Source of the DNA: Spirochaetae bacterium HGW-Spirochaetae-9
GTDB taxonomy: Bacteria; Spirochaetota; Spirochaetia; Treponematales; Rectinemataceae
Direction of reading: 5' to 3'
NCBI GenBank assembly: GCA_002839205.1
Contig: PGXP01000077.1
Span: 1 to 7,404 of the forward strand
DNA length: 7,404 nucleotides
The notes under the pieces were generated by a model. The model searched no databases, was not told the DNA's origin, and saw nothing but the letters and a program-made list of their open reading frames with translations. Shown here one piece after another: positions 1-6,221 of this stretch (the first letter of the stretch is position 1; each line of letters starts with the position of its first letter). A program made the translations under genes and the position numbers.

Positions 1-822
1 TTCGGCGATGATCGAGGCTGCGCCGGCGATGACGGCGGCCTTGCCCTGTGCCCCCGACATCCCGCCAAGCCCAGATGAGACAAAAAGCTTGCCTGCAAGA
101 TTGCCATCATGGGCTATTCCCAGCTTGAGCCTGCCTGCGTTCATCAGGGTGTTGAAAGTGCCGTGCACGATGCCTTGGGGGCCTATGTACATCCAGCCTC
201 CGGCCGTCATCTGCCCATAGTTGGCCACACCGAGGGCCGCCGCCAGGTTGAAGTCCTTCTGATTGTCGAACATTCCGATCATGAGACCATTGGTGACGAT
301 GACGCGAGGCGCGAGGGGGTGACTGGCAAAAATTCCGAGGGGATGACCCGATTCCAGCACCAGGGTGCCATCTTCGTCGAGAATCTCCAGATACTTGCAG
401 ATGAGCCTGTACTGCATCCAATTCTGGCAAACCTGTCCCGTCTCGCCATAGGTGACGAGCTCATAGGGGTAGAGGGCAACATCGAAGTCCAGGTTGTTGT
501 CGATCATCACCCGAAGAGCCTTCCCCTCAATGCAGCGACCCGGATACCTGTCGACGGGAAGGCCCCTGAGTCGCCCAGCCGGCCTGAAGCGGTACCCGTA
601 GATCCTCCCGCGCTCCCTCAGCTCGGCCAAAAATTCAGGCGCGAGGACCTCATGCCAGCGGGGTTGTACGTACCGCAGGGCATTGCGCAGGGCAAGGCTC
701 TCCTGAGCCGGGCTCAAGCTTGCTTCCCTGCGCGGGGCCCGCCTGATCCCTGCTTCGAATGCCGGGGTTGGGGGAAGATCTTCCATGTCCAGCATGAGAG
801 CGGGTGCCTTTATATGCTTCAC
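1..822 (-). CDS. hutU: Urocanate hydratase, long UROC1-like form (3' end cut by window)
   Basis: Urocanase converts urocanate to 4-imidazolone-5-propionate, the second step of histidine degradation, in the cytoplasm with tightly bound NAD+. The frame is open from 822 to base 1, giving the first 274 residues. Family landmarks are RNALRY (46-51), the ELVTYGETGQV stretch (121-131), SGHPLG (158-163), YGQMTAGGW (202-210), IGPQGIVHGT (213-222) and the glycine-rich SSGLGGMSGAQGKAAV (249-264). The LGNALRY-like N-terminus and the GGMSGAQ-K wording match the longer (~670 residue) type found in animals, Bacteroidetes and treponemes rather than the ~550 residue Pseudomonas/Bacillus HutU. The catalytic C-terminal half lies outside the window. 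I chose a GTG start at 820-822 because GGAGG (829-833) sits six bases upstream; an in-frame TTG at 826-828 directly abuts the Shine-Dalgarno and is unlikely. The gene is divergent from the thioredoxin gene. No other hut gene is visible here. Confidence 0.93.
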   Translation of the reverse strand, partial: MKHIKAPALMLDMEDLPPTPAFEAGIRRAPRREASLSPAQESLALRNALRYVQPRWHEVLAPEFLAELRERGRIYGYRFRPAGRLRGLPVDRYPGRCIEGKALRVMIDNNLDFDVALYPYELVTYGETGQVCQNWMQYRLICKYLEILDEDGTLVLESGHPLGIFASHPLAPRVIVTNGLMIGMFDNQKDFNLAAALGVANYGQMTAGGWMYIGPQGIVHGTFNTLMNAGRLKLGIAHDGNLAGKLFVSSGLGGMSGAQGKAAVIAGAASIIAE

Positions 823-854
823 AAGCAACCTCCATAAAGGAATTACCAGGCTGC

Positions 855-860
855 AGTATA
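855..860 (-). promoter_or_regulatory. Possible -10 box for hutU
   Basis: On the minus strand the hexamer TATACT matches five of six bases of the sigma70 -10 consensus. It would start a transcript about 25 bases before the hutU GTG codon. No convincing -35 hexamer is found 16-18 bases upstream, so this is only a candidate and might need an activator. Confidence 0.28.
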
Positions 861-908
861 CTTCGATTTCGGGAATTTGGTTACTCTATCTCTTGTGTAC
901 CAGGGGGC

Positions 909-937
909 TTGCCGAAAACGAATCTTATATATATATT
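909..937 (+). promoter_or_regulatory. Candidate sigma70 promoter of the thioredoxin gene
   Basis: TTGCCG (909-914) and TATATT (932-937) are separated by 17 bases inside a markedly AT-rich run that stands out from its GC-rich surroundings. A transcript starting near 944 would have a very short leader that still includes the AAGGAG Shine-Dalgarno (947-952). Alternating TA bases make other -10 registers possible. Confidence 0.4.
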
Positions 938-958
938 TTCTAATATAAGGAGTGCTTG

Positions 959-1318
959 ATGACCGAATATCTGACAAAAGAAAGTTTCATTGAAAAAATC
1001 TTCGATTTCGAGACAAAAAAAGAGTGGGAATACAAAGGCGATCTTCCGGCCATCATAGATTTCTACGCCGACTGGTGCGGACCCTGCAAAATGGTTGCCC
1101 CCGTTCTCGAATCCCTGTCGAAGGAGTTCGAGGGAAAAATAAAGGTCTATAAAGTGAACACCGACAAGGAACAGGAACTGTCGGCAGCCTTTGGGATACA
1201 GAGCATTCCTTCCTTCCTTTTCATACCCGTCGGAGACAAGCCCCAGATGGCGATGGGCGCCCTCCCCAAGGCCAGCTTCCAGTCGGCCATAAAGGACGTT
1301 CTCGGCGTCGCTGTCTGA
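959..1318 (+). CDS. trxA: Thioredoxin
   Basis: This 119-residue protein is a cytoplasmic thiol-disulfide oxidoreductase that reduces disulfides in target proteins and is recharged by thioredoxin reductase (not in this window). The redox motif WCGPC lies at residues 39-43, preceded by FYAD (35-38). The cis-proline of the fold is P84 in SIPSF. A stretch of about 25 residues before the first core beta strand (FDFETKKEWEYKGDLP) and the tail motif GALPKASF are typical of a thioredoxin subgroup seen in Bacteroidetes, clostridia and treponemes. The ATG at 959 was chosen because AAGGAG (947-952) lies six bases upstream, the same spacing as the next gene; the in-frame TTG at 956 is too close. It stands divergent from hutU and 99 bases before the Ldh2-family gene, with no clear terminator in between, so some read-through is possible. 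Confidence 0.93.
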   Translation: MTEYLTKESFIEKIFDFETKKEWEYKGDLPAIIDFYADWCGPCKMVAPVLESLSKEFEGKIKVYKVNTDKEQELSAAFGIQSIPSFLFIPVGDKPQMAMGALPKASFQSAIKDVLGVAV

Positions 1319-1326
1319 AAAACCCT

Positions 1327-1355
1327 TTGCCAATCGTCCAAAATTGGACTATGAT
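1327..1355 (+). promoter_or_regulatory. Promoter of the Ldh2-family dehydrogenase gene
   Basis: TTGCCA (1327-1332, five of six consensus) and TATGAT (1350-1355, five of six) are separated by exactly 17 bases, a near-ideal sigma70 geometry. The transcript would start around 1362, leaving a leader of about 56 bases before the ATG at 1418. The spacer is filled by an inverted repeat, listed separately. Confidence 0.6.
1336..1349. promoter_or_regulatory. Inverted repeat in promoter spacer, possible operator
   Basis: GTCCAA and TTGGAC form a perfect six-base dyad around a central AA. With one mismatch it extends to 1333-1352 (ATC/TAT flanks). It lies between the -35 and -10 boxes, so a protein dimer bound there would block RNA polymerase. 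Which regulator binds is unknown; no regulator gene is in the window. That this is an operator is inference from position and symmetry. Confidence 0.45.
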
Positions 1356-1376
1356 TCCTTTGTACTTTTTCTGACA

Positions 1377-1397
1377 AGGGCGCTGGTAAAGCGCCCT
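1377..1397 (+). promoter_or_regulatory. Leader hairpin before the Ldh2-family gene
   Basis: AGGGCGCT (1377-1384) pairs perfectly with AGCGCCCT (1390-1397) across a five-base GGTAA loop. There is no T tract after it, so it is not a standard intrinsic terminator. It ends eight bases before the AAGGAG ribosome binding site (1406-1411), and could protect the 5' end of the mRNA or affect translation or elongation. The role is inference; the stem itself is plainly present. Confidence 0.5.
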
Positions 1398-1417
1398 CAC
1401 TACATAAGGAGCATCCA

Positions 1418-2524
1418 ATGGACGAGAACATCACCTGGTGGAAGTTCGACGAAGTCGAGGCATTCATGCGCGCCGGATTCGAAGCTGTCGGCGTTCCGGC
1501 CGAGGAAGCCGCCGTCTGCGCCGATGTGCTTGTATCGGCCGACAAGCGGGGCGTCGATTCCCATGGTGTGGGTCGATTCAAGCCCATCTACCTGGACAGG
1601 ATCTGGGCAGGCACCCAGCTTCCCACAACCAATTTTGAAATAGTAAGGGAAACACCGACGACGGCTGTCATCGACGGCCATAACGGCATGGGCCACTACA
1701 TCGCCAAGCGCGCCATGCAGATGGCGATCGACAAGGCCGAAAAGAACGGGCTTGGCATGACGGTGGTGCGCAATTCCACCCATTATGGAGCGGCTTTCTA
1801 TTATCCCAACATGGCAGTCCAGAAAGGCATGATTGGGATGACTACAACCTCGGCACGACCTTCCATCGCCCCCACCTGGGGCGTGGAGCCGATGATCGGC
1901 ACCAATCCGATGACCTGGGGTATGCCCTCGGACGACCCCTTTCCTTTCATGCCCGACTACGCCACCTCGGTGACCCAGCGCGGCAAGATCGAGCTCTACG
2001 ATCGCCTCGGCAAGGACCTGCCCGACGGCTGGGTTATCGGCGAGGACGGCCAGTACAGGCATGACACCCACCAGGTTCTTATCGACCTCACCAAGGACAA
2101 GGCTGCCCTCACCCCCGTGGGGGGTCTGGGTGAAGACCTCGGCGGATACAAGGGCTATGGCAATTCCCTCGTCGTCGAACTCCTTTCCTCCGCCCTCTCG
2201 CAGGCGAATTTCCTCAAGGCCCTTACAGGAGTAGGGAAGGACGGCAAGCCCACAACTATCGAGCTGGGTCACTCCTTCCTGGCCATCAGGGTCGACGCCT
2301 TCTGCGATCTCGACGCCTTCAGGCACCAGGTTGGCGAAATTTGCCGCCAGATCCGCGCGTCGAAAAAGGCTCCGGGTGCCACGCGCATCTGGACGCCAGG
2401 CGAAAAGGAATACGAGGTTTCCCTGTACCGCAAAGACAAGGGCGTGCCCTTCAACGCATCCCTCAAGGCTTCCTTCAAGGCTGTCAAGGAACGCTGCAAC
2501 CTGAAGATCGATCTTCCTTTCTGA
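1418..2524 (+). CDS. NAD(P)-dependent 2-hydroxyacid dehydrogenase, Ldh2/AllD/YiaK (malate/L-lactate) family
   Basis: This 368-residue cytoplasmic enzyme belongs to the family that reversibly oxidises 2-hydroxy acids, with a fold unlike classical malate or lactate dehydrogenases. Members act on malate, L-lactate, sulfolactate, ureidoglycolate or 2,3-diketogulonate, and some are imine reductases, so the substrate cannot be read from sequence. Visible family signatures are RGVDSHGVGR (44-53) with the likely catalytic H49, RNSTHYGAA (118-126) with H122, IGTNPM (160-165), the YATSVTQRGKIE segment (181-192) and GGYKGYG (242-248). The length is slightly above the usual 330-360. The start is supported by AAGGAG six bases upstream. 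It has its own promoter and possible operator, and ends at a shared terminator opposite serC. Its neighbours (thioredoxin, urocanase) do not point to a pathway. An open frame antisense to it is a GC-rich shadow. Confidence 0.9.
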   Translation: MDENITWWKFDEVEAFMRAGFEAVGVPAEEAAVCADVLVSADKRGVDSHGVGRFKPIYLDRIWAGTQLPTTNFEIVRETPTTAVIDGHNGMGHYIAKRAMQMAIDKAEKNGLGMTVVRNSTHYGAAFYYPNMAVQKGMIGMTTTSARPSIAPTWGVEPMIGTNPMTWGMPSDDPFPFMPDYATSVTQRGKIELYDRLGKDLPDGWVIGEDGQYRHDTHQVLIDLTKDKAALTPVGGLGEDLGGYKGYGNSLVVELLSSALSQANFLKALTGVGKDGKPTTIELGHSFLAIRVDAFCDLDAFRHQVGEICRQIRASKKAPGATRIWTPGEKEYEVSLYRKDKGVPFNASLKASFKAVKERCNLKIDLPF

Positions 2525-2549
2525 GTCAAGTTTCCATCCCGATTATGTA

Positions 2550-2588
2550 AAAGGGGCTGTCTACGTCGAGCACGTAGACAGCCCCTTT
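2550..2588. terminator. Bidirectional intrinsic terminator between converging genes
   Basis: A perfect 17-bp stem (2550-2566 with 2572-2588) closes a five-base loop. The stem begins AAAGGGG and ends CCCCTTT. On the plus strand TTT ends the stem; on the minus strand the stem is followed by TTTT including its last bases. It sits 25 bases after the Ldh2-family stop and 22 bases after the serC stop, so it probably ends transcription from both sides. Confidence 0.87.
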
Positions 2589-2610
2589 CCATTGCAGCGA
2601 ATGCGTCGGC

Positions 2611-3705
2611 TCAGCCGTGCTTCTTCCTGAAATCTTCCATAAAGGCGGCTGCTATCTTCACGTTGTCGACGAGGTTGGCATTGTACATCGAGAACCGTAT
2701 GCCGCCCGTCGAGCGGTGCCCCTTCACTCCTATAATGCCCGCTGCCTTGGCTTCCTTGACGAAGAGCTCTTCCGATGCCTCGTCCCTGAGCCTGAACACG
2801 ACGTTCATGAGGGAGCGGGCATCCTTCTCGATGGGACCGCGATAGAAGCCGTCCGAAGCGTCGATGGCGCCATAGATTATCCTGCCTTTCTCCTGGTTCA
2901 CTTTCTCCATGGCGCCGAGGCCGCCATTTTTGTCCAGCCACTTGAGCGTGAGATTGAACATGTAGATGGAGAAGCAGGGAGGCGTGTTATAGAGAGAATT
3001 CTCTTCCTCGTGGGTCCTGTAGGAGAGCATGGTCGGCAACTTGGCCTGTTCCTGGCAGAGCTGGTAGAAGGAGTCCTTGATGGCCACGATGGTGAGGCCT
3101 GAGGGTCCAAGGTTCTTCTGCGCGCCCGCGTAGATCAGCGAAAATTTGTCTGCGGGAAAAGGTCTGGAGAAGATGTCGCTTGACATGTCGCATACCAGGG
3201 GAACCTTGCCTGTCTCGGGCCAATAGTGCCACTGGGAGCCGAAGAGCGTATTGTTGCTCGTCATGTGGACATAGGTCGAGGCTGGGTCGATCTTGATTTC
3301 CGCTGGCTTCAGTATCCTCGTGAAGGTGCCGTCAGGGTTCTCGGTGCTCATGCCATCGCAGGGACCGAAGCGCTTGGCTTCCTTGATAGCCTTCTTGCCC
3401 CAGGTGCCCGTGACAAGGTAGGAAGCCTTCCTGCCGTCGAAGAGATAGTTCATGGGTACCTGGAAAAACTGGCTGGAAGCGCCCCCGGTGAGGAAGAGGA
3501 TCTTCCACTCCGGTCCCATCCCGGCCAGCTTCCTGAAAAGGTCCTTCGCCTCGTTGTGCATGGCCTCGTACTCTTTCGAACGGTGCGATACTTCCATCAC
3601 CGACATGCCGGTTCCATTCCAGTCCAGCATCTCTTCCTGGGCCTGCTTCAGGACATCGAGGGGGATAGCCGCGGGGCCGGCATTGAAATTCACTACTCTT
3701 TTCAT
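2611..3705 (-). CDS. serC: Phosphoserine aminotransferase
   Basis: SerC transfers an amino group from glutamate to 3-phosphohydroxypyruvate to give O-phospho-L-serine, step two of serine synthesis. In many bacteria it also serves pyridoxal phosphate synthesis. The protein is 364 residues, the normal length. It shows the N-terminal FNAGPAAIP (7-15), the phosphate-binding MEVSHRSKEY (37-46), TGGASSQF (73-80), TGTWGKKA (99-106), the PLP lysine K197 in YAGAQKNLGPSG (192-203) and the C-terminal GHRSTGGIRFS (329-339). The frame remains open upstream to 3795, but the ATG at 3703-3705 matches the family N-terminus and has GGAG (3714-3717) eight bases before it. It follows serA by 13 bases, with its ribosome binding site in that gap, so the two are co-transcribed. 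The gene ends at the shared terminator. Confidence 0.96.
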   Translation of the reverse strand: MKRVVNFNAGPAAIPLDVLKQAQEEMLDWNGTGMSVMEVSHRSKEYEAMHNEAKDLFRKLAGMGPEWKILFLTGGASSQFFQVPMNYLFDGRKASYLVTGTWGKKAIKEAKRFGPCDGMSTENPDGTFTRILKPAEIKIDPASTYVHMTSNNTLFGSQWHYWPETGKVPLVCDMSSDIFSRPFPADKFSLIYAGAQKNLGPSGLTIVAIKDSFYQLCQEQAKLPTMLSYRTHEEENSLYNTPPCFSIYMFNLTLKWLDKNGGLGAMEKVNQEKGRIIYGAIDASDGFYRGPIEKDARSLMNVVFRLRDEASEELFVKEAKAAGIIGVKGHRSTGGIRFSMYNANLVDNVKIAAAFMEDFRKKHG

Positions 3706-3718
3706 TCGCTTTTCTCCA

Positions 3719-4591
3719 TTATTTGGAAACGTATTTCTTGACGCGGTTTTCGATGCTGTCGCCCAGGCGAAGGAGGTTCTCTTCCGTCGAGGCACCCAGA
3801 TGAGGGGTCAGAAGGATATTGGGGGCTGTGAGCAAAGGCGAATCGGCCGGCGGCTCTTTGTAGAAGACGTCGGTGGCGTAGCCGGCCATCTTGCCTGAAA
3901 CGAGGGCTTCCACGACGTCCGCTTCCACGACTACCTGGCCGCGGCAGGTGTTGACGAGGCGAACCCCGTCCTTCATCGTCGCGATGCTCGCTTTGTTGAT
4001 CATGCCCTTTGTCTCGTCGGTGAGGGGCGTATGGAGGCTGATATAGTTGGCCTGGGCGAAAACCTCGCCGAGACTCATCATCTGGGCGACGTCGGAGGTG
4101 GCTACATACTTGTCGTACGCTACTACTTTCATGCCGAAGGCGGCAGCCCTTATCGCGACTTCCCTCGCGATGCGTCCTATGCCCACAAGGCCCAGAGTTT
4201 TTCCGCAGAGCTCGGTCCGCTCCAGCTCCTTCTTGAGCCACTTGCCTTCCTTCATCGATACATCGGCCTTGGTGATATTGTTGGGCATGGCAAGCATGAG
4301 GGCGAAAGCCAGTTCGGCCACGGCGAGACTCGATGCCTCGGGCGTATTGTCGACCAGAATTCCCTTGGCCTTGGCGTAGTCCACATCGATCGTATCGACG
4401 CCCACGCCGCCCCTGATAATGAACTTCAGCTTCGGAGCCCCATCCATCATCGCCTTGTCCACCTTCGTCTTCGATCGGACAATGAGGATTTCGGCATCGG
4501 CTAAACGCTTGAAATCGCTGACAACTTCGCCGAATGCCGACAATCTGCCGGGGAGGTCGGGAGCGAAGGCATCGGCCAAAAGAATAACCAT
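3719..4591 (-). CDS. serA: D-3-phosphoglycerate dehydrogenase, short form without ACT domain
   Basis: This is a D-2-hydroxyacid dehydrogenase that, from its place directly before serC, most likely oxidises 3-phosphoglycerate to 3-phosphohydroxypyruvate with NAD+. It has 290 residues: an N-terminal half of the substrate domain with IIRGGVGVDTID (58-69), the NAD-binding Rossmann core with GLVGIGRIAREVA (134-146), and the catalytic trio R217 (NTCRGQ), E246 (DVFYKEPP) and H264 (TPHLGAST). The third glycine of GxGxxG is alanine (A142), a known variation. The protein stops shortly after the catalytic His segment and lacks the regulatory ACT domain of E. coli SerA, so feedback by serine through that domain is not expected. 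The start ATG at 4589-4591 has AGGAGG (4597-4602) five bases upstream. Other members of the superfamily (hydroxypyruvate or glyoxylate reductase) cannot be ruled out from sequence alone. Confidence 0.9.
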   Translation of the reverse strand: MVILLADAFAPDLPGRLSAFGEVVSDFKRLADAEILIVRSKTKVDKAMMDGAPKLKFIIRGGVGVDTIDVDYAKAKGILVDNTPEASSLAVAELAFALMLAMPNNITKADVSMKEGKWLKKELERTELCGKTLGLVGIGRIAREVAIRAAAFGMKVVAYDKYVATSDVAQMMSLGEVFAQANYISLHTPLTDETKGMINKASIATMKDGVRLVNTCRGQVVVEADVVEALVSGKMAGYATDVFYKEPPADSPLLTAPNILLTPHLGASTEENLLRLGDSIENRVKKYVSK

Positions 4592-4660
4592 GGAACCCTC
4601 CTATTGGGTATCCTGCGCATGGCTTTCGTCAACCAGGCAGGGTTGGATCCTGATTTCTCA

Positions 4661-4688
4661 ATACTATCGAAACTTTTAAGCCTGTCAA
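4661..4688 (-). promoter_or_regulatory. Promoter for serA-serC, overlapping the DUF1015 stop codon
   Basis: On the minus strand a perfect -35 TTGACA (4683-4688) and a -10 TAGTAT (4661-4666, four of six) are 16 bases apart. The -35 box includes the stop codon of the upstream DUF1015 gene (4685-4687). Transcription would start near 4654, leaving a leader of about 60 bases. A small five-base-pair inverted repeat (CAACC/GGTTG, 4630-4645) lies in that leader. serA and serC can thus be expressed separately from the upstream gene. Confidence 0.55.
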
Positions 4689-6079
4689 GTTCGACCTTTT
4701 TCGAGGGTGATTTTCCTCGCCTCGATATAGAAGCGTTTTTCCGGCGCCTCCCCCATCGAAAAGGTTTTGCGAGGCATGACCCCGTTCTGTATCACCGTGG
4801 CGAAGAAGGACCCCTTGTCGACGGGTGGCAAGTAGAGCCCTAGATTTCCGGGCTTGGAGGCGAGGGACTCGAGGCTGCCTGATCCATGGATATAGTCAAT
4901 CGTTGTCGCTGGATGAGCCTTGAGGAAAGCGTCGAGCACTTCCTGGAGACTTCCTGCAGCGAGCTTGGCCGCAGGTTTCTCGAAGACGATGAGCCCCGCG
5001 CTGCGTCCATCCGTCCATCCAATCCTGTGGGCTCCATCGGTATAAGGAAGATCGCAGGCCGCAAAGGCCTCGCGGGAACCAGCCATCGTTAAAACAGAAG
5101 CGCCTGCCTTGCCGAGGGCGGCGAAGAACGCCTTCGTGTCGACATTGAAGAGGACGCGATGGATGGGATGGAAGGGTAGGCCTTCATCGTAGATATTGAG
5201 GAGCTCGACAAGGGCAAAGCGCGCGGGATGCCGGGCGAGGATGTCGGCAGTTTCTGCGCCAGGCTTGCCGGAGCAGGAAGCCTTGACTTCTTCCCAGGTG
5301 GCTTTGGCTGTGGCGAGGGAATGGTTACCGTCACCAACGGCGAAGAGAAGGACATCGTCGCTTCCATACCTGGCCCTGAAATGCCCAGAATCGGCCAATC
5401 GAGAGAGAGATGAAGCCATGACATCAAGGGAGGCCTCGTCGTTCACGAACCAGCCGCGCACATGGCCCGATCCTTCCATGAGGTCGAAATCATAGAGTTT
5501 TCTGAAGTAGTTCCTTTTTTCATAGAGTGGTTCGATTACATTACGTGAGGGATCGTCCATCAGAATCATTATATGGGGAAGTTCCAGCGGAGCGCCCCGC
5601 CGGATCGCCATCCGGGGAGGGAGGCGCTCGACGATAGTCCCTTCGGTAGGGCGGATAAGGCTCCTCGAATCTTTGCCATACTGGTATTTTTCCAGATCCA
5701 CTGCCACGAGGAGGCCTATCCTCGGTTTTTTCTCGTAGGGAGTTGTGCGCTCGACGAGGATAAACCCTTCACCCGGTGTCTCGAGGAAGCCCTCATTCAG
5801 GTAGTCGTGCATGGAAGCCTGGATTCGGTGTATACGCTCAACCTTGTCGCTGTCTTCCAAATAGCATTCGGGGAAGATCATGTTCAGCGTGGAGGGCTTG
5901 GATCCTACCTGGCCAGCGACCTTCTCCCAATACTCCCGCTCCGAGGAATACTGGTCGCAGGCAACTACCGCCCATGCCTGGTGATCGATTTTTTCCACAG
6001 GCAGGTAGATTTCCGGCATGCCAAGACCCAATTTCTTGAATTTTTCACTCGCTGTTGATTTTTTTTCAGTCGCCATCAT
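4685..6079 (-). CDS. DUF1015 family protein of unknown function, next to serine synthesis genes
   Basis: This 464-residue protein is recognisable as a DUF1015 (COG4198) member, a family with no agreed biochemical role that I can cite. Conserved-looking elements in order are GMPEIYLP (20-27), WAVVACDQYSSEREYWE (36-52), STLNMIFPE (63-71), RPTEGTIVERLPPR (143-156), the key VGDGNHSLATAK (248-259), HPIHRV (304-309), IDYIHGSGS (394-402) and the C-terminal MPRKTF (435-440). The GDGNHSLATAK segment resembles the DGxHRxxAA signature of ParB/sulfiredoxin-like folds, a resemblance judged by eye. There is no signal peptide or membrane segment. I chose the ATG at 6077-6079, with GAGGGG (6085-6090) five bases upstream; the next ATG codon (6074-6076) is equally spaced for some genes. 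An in-frame TTG extension to 6163 has no family-like sequence. The gene lies 93 bases before serA on the same strand, suggesting a link to serine or phosphoserine. Confidence 0.88.
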   Translation of the reverse strand: MMATEKKSTASEKFKKLGLGMPEIYLPVEKIDHQAWAVVACDQYSSEREYWEKVAGQVGSKPSTLNMIFPECYLEDSDKVERIHRIQASMHDYLNEGFLETPGEGFILVERTTPYEKKPRIGLLVAVDLEKYQYGKDSRSLIRPTEGTIVERLPPRMAIRRGAPLELPHIMILMDDPSRNVIEPLYEKRNYFRKLYDFDLMEGSGHVRGWFVNDEASLDVMASSLSRLADSGHFRARYGSDDVLLFAVGDGNHSLATAKATWEEVKASCSGKPGAETADILARHPARFALVELLNIYDEGLPFHPIHRVLFNVDTKAFFAALGKAGASVLTMAGSREAFAACDLPYTDGAHRIGWTDGRSAGLIVFEKPAAKLAAGSLQEVLDAFLKAHPATTIDYIHGSGSLESLASKPGNLGLYLPPVDKGSFFATVIQNGVMPRKTFSMGEAPEKRFYIEARKITLEKGRT

Positions 6080-6166
6080 GTTCGCCCCTCTTTCATGGTC
6101 CCTCTCCAGGAGTACAGGCCGCAAGCCATGCCGTCGCCCGGAACTGCTCCTCTGAAAATCCAAGAA

Positions 6167-6195
6167 ATTATGGCATGGAAACTCAAAACCGTAAA
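6167..6195 (-). promoter_or_regulatory. Candidate promoter of the DUF1015 gene
   Basis: On the minus strand TTTACG (6190-6195, four of six) and CATAAT (6167-6172, five of six) are 17 bases apart, and TGC directly before CATAAT gives an extended -10. The start would be near 6160, leaving a leader of about 80 bases. No terminator is evident between this and the membrane protein gene upstream, so read-through from the lspA operon is also possible. Confidence 0.45.
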
Positions 6196-6221
6196 TGTAA
6201 AAAGCTTTCCCCTGCCCCGCT

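Noticed and set aside
109..837. Long plus-strand open frame (242 residues) across the hutU region
   Set aside because: It is antisense to a continuous urocanase frame with many family motifs, and its product has no recognisable features.
844..904. Repeated TACCAGG (844-850 and 898-904) in the hutU-trxA gap
   Set aside because: Two seven-base copies 54 bases apart are too short to separate from chance without comparison to related genomes.
1400..2326. Minus-strand open frame of 308 residues
   Set aside because: It lies antisense within the Ldh2-family gene. That gene has a ribosome binding site, a promoter and clear signatures; the antisense frame has none and arises from GC-rich codon bias.
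3706..3795. Extended SerC start at 3795
   Set aside because: The added 30 residues lie inside serA and have no similarity to SerC N-termini. The ATG at 3705 has a ribosome binding site and the family start sequence.
4592..4660. Riboswitch or T-box in the serA leader
   Set aside because: The leader is only about 60 bases, with one weak five-base-pair hairpin and no recognisable conserved riboswitch core.
6080..6163. N-terminal extension of the DUF1015 protein from a TTG at 6163
   Set aside because: It lies in the likely untranslated leader, is arginine-rich without family character, and lacks a ribosome binding site; the ATG at 6079 has GAGGGG at a good distance.
6195..6221. AAAGCTTT palindrome after the small membrane protein gene as a terminator
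   Set aside because: The symmetric part is only eight bases with no loop, so it cannot form a stable RNA hairpin, despite nearby T bases.
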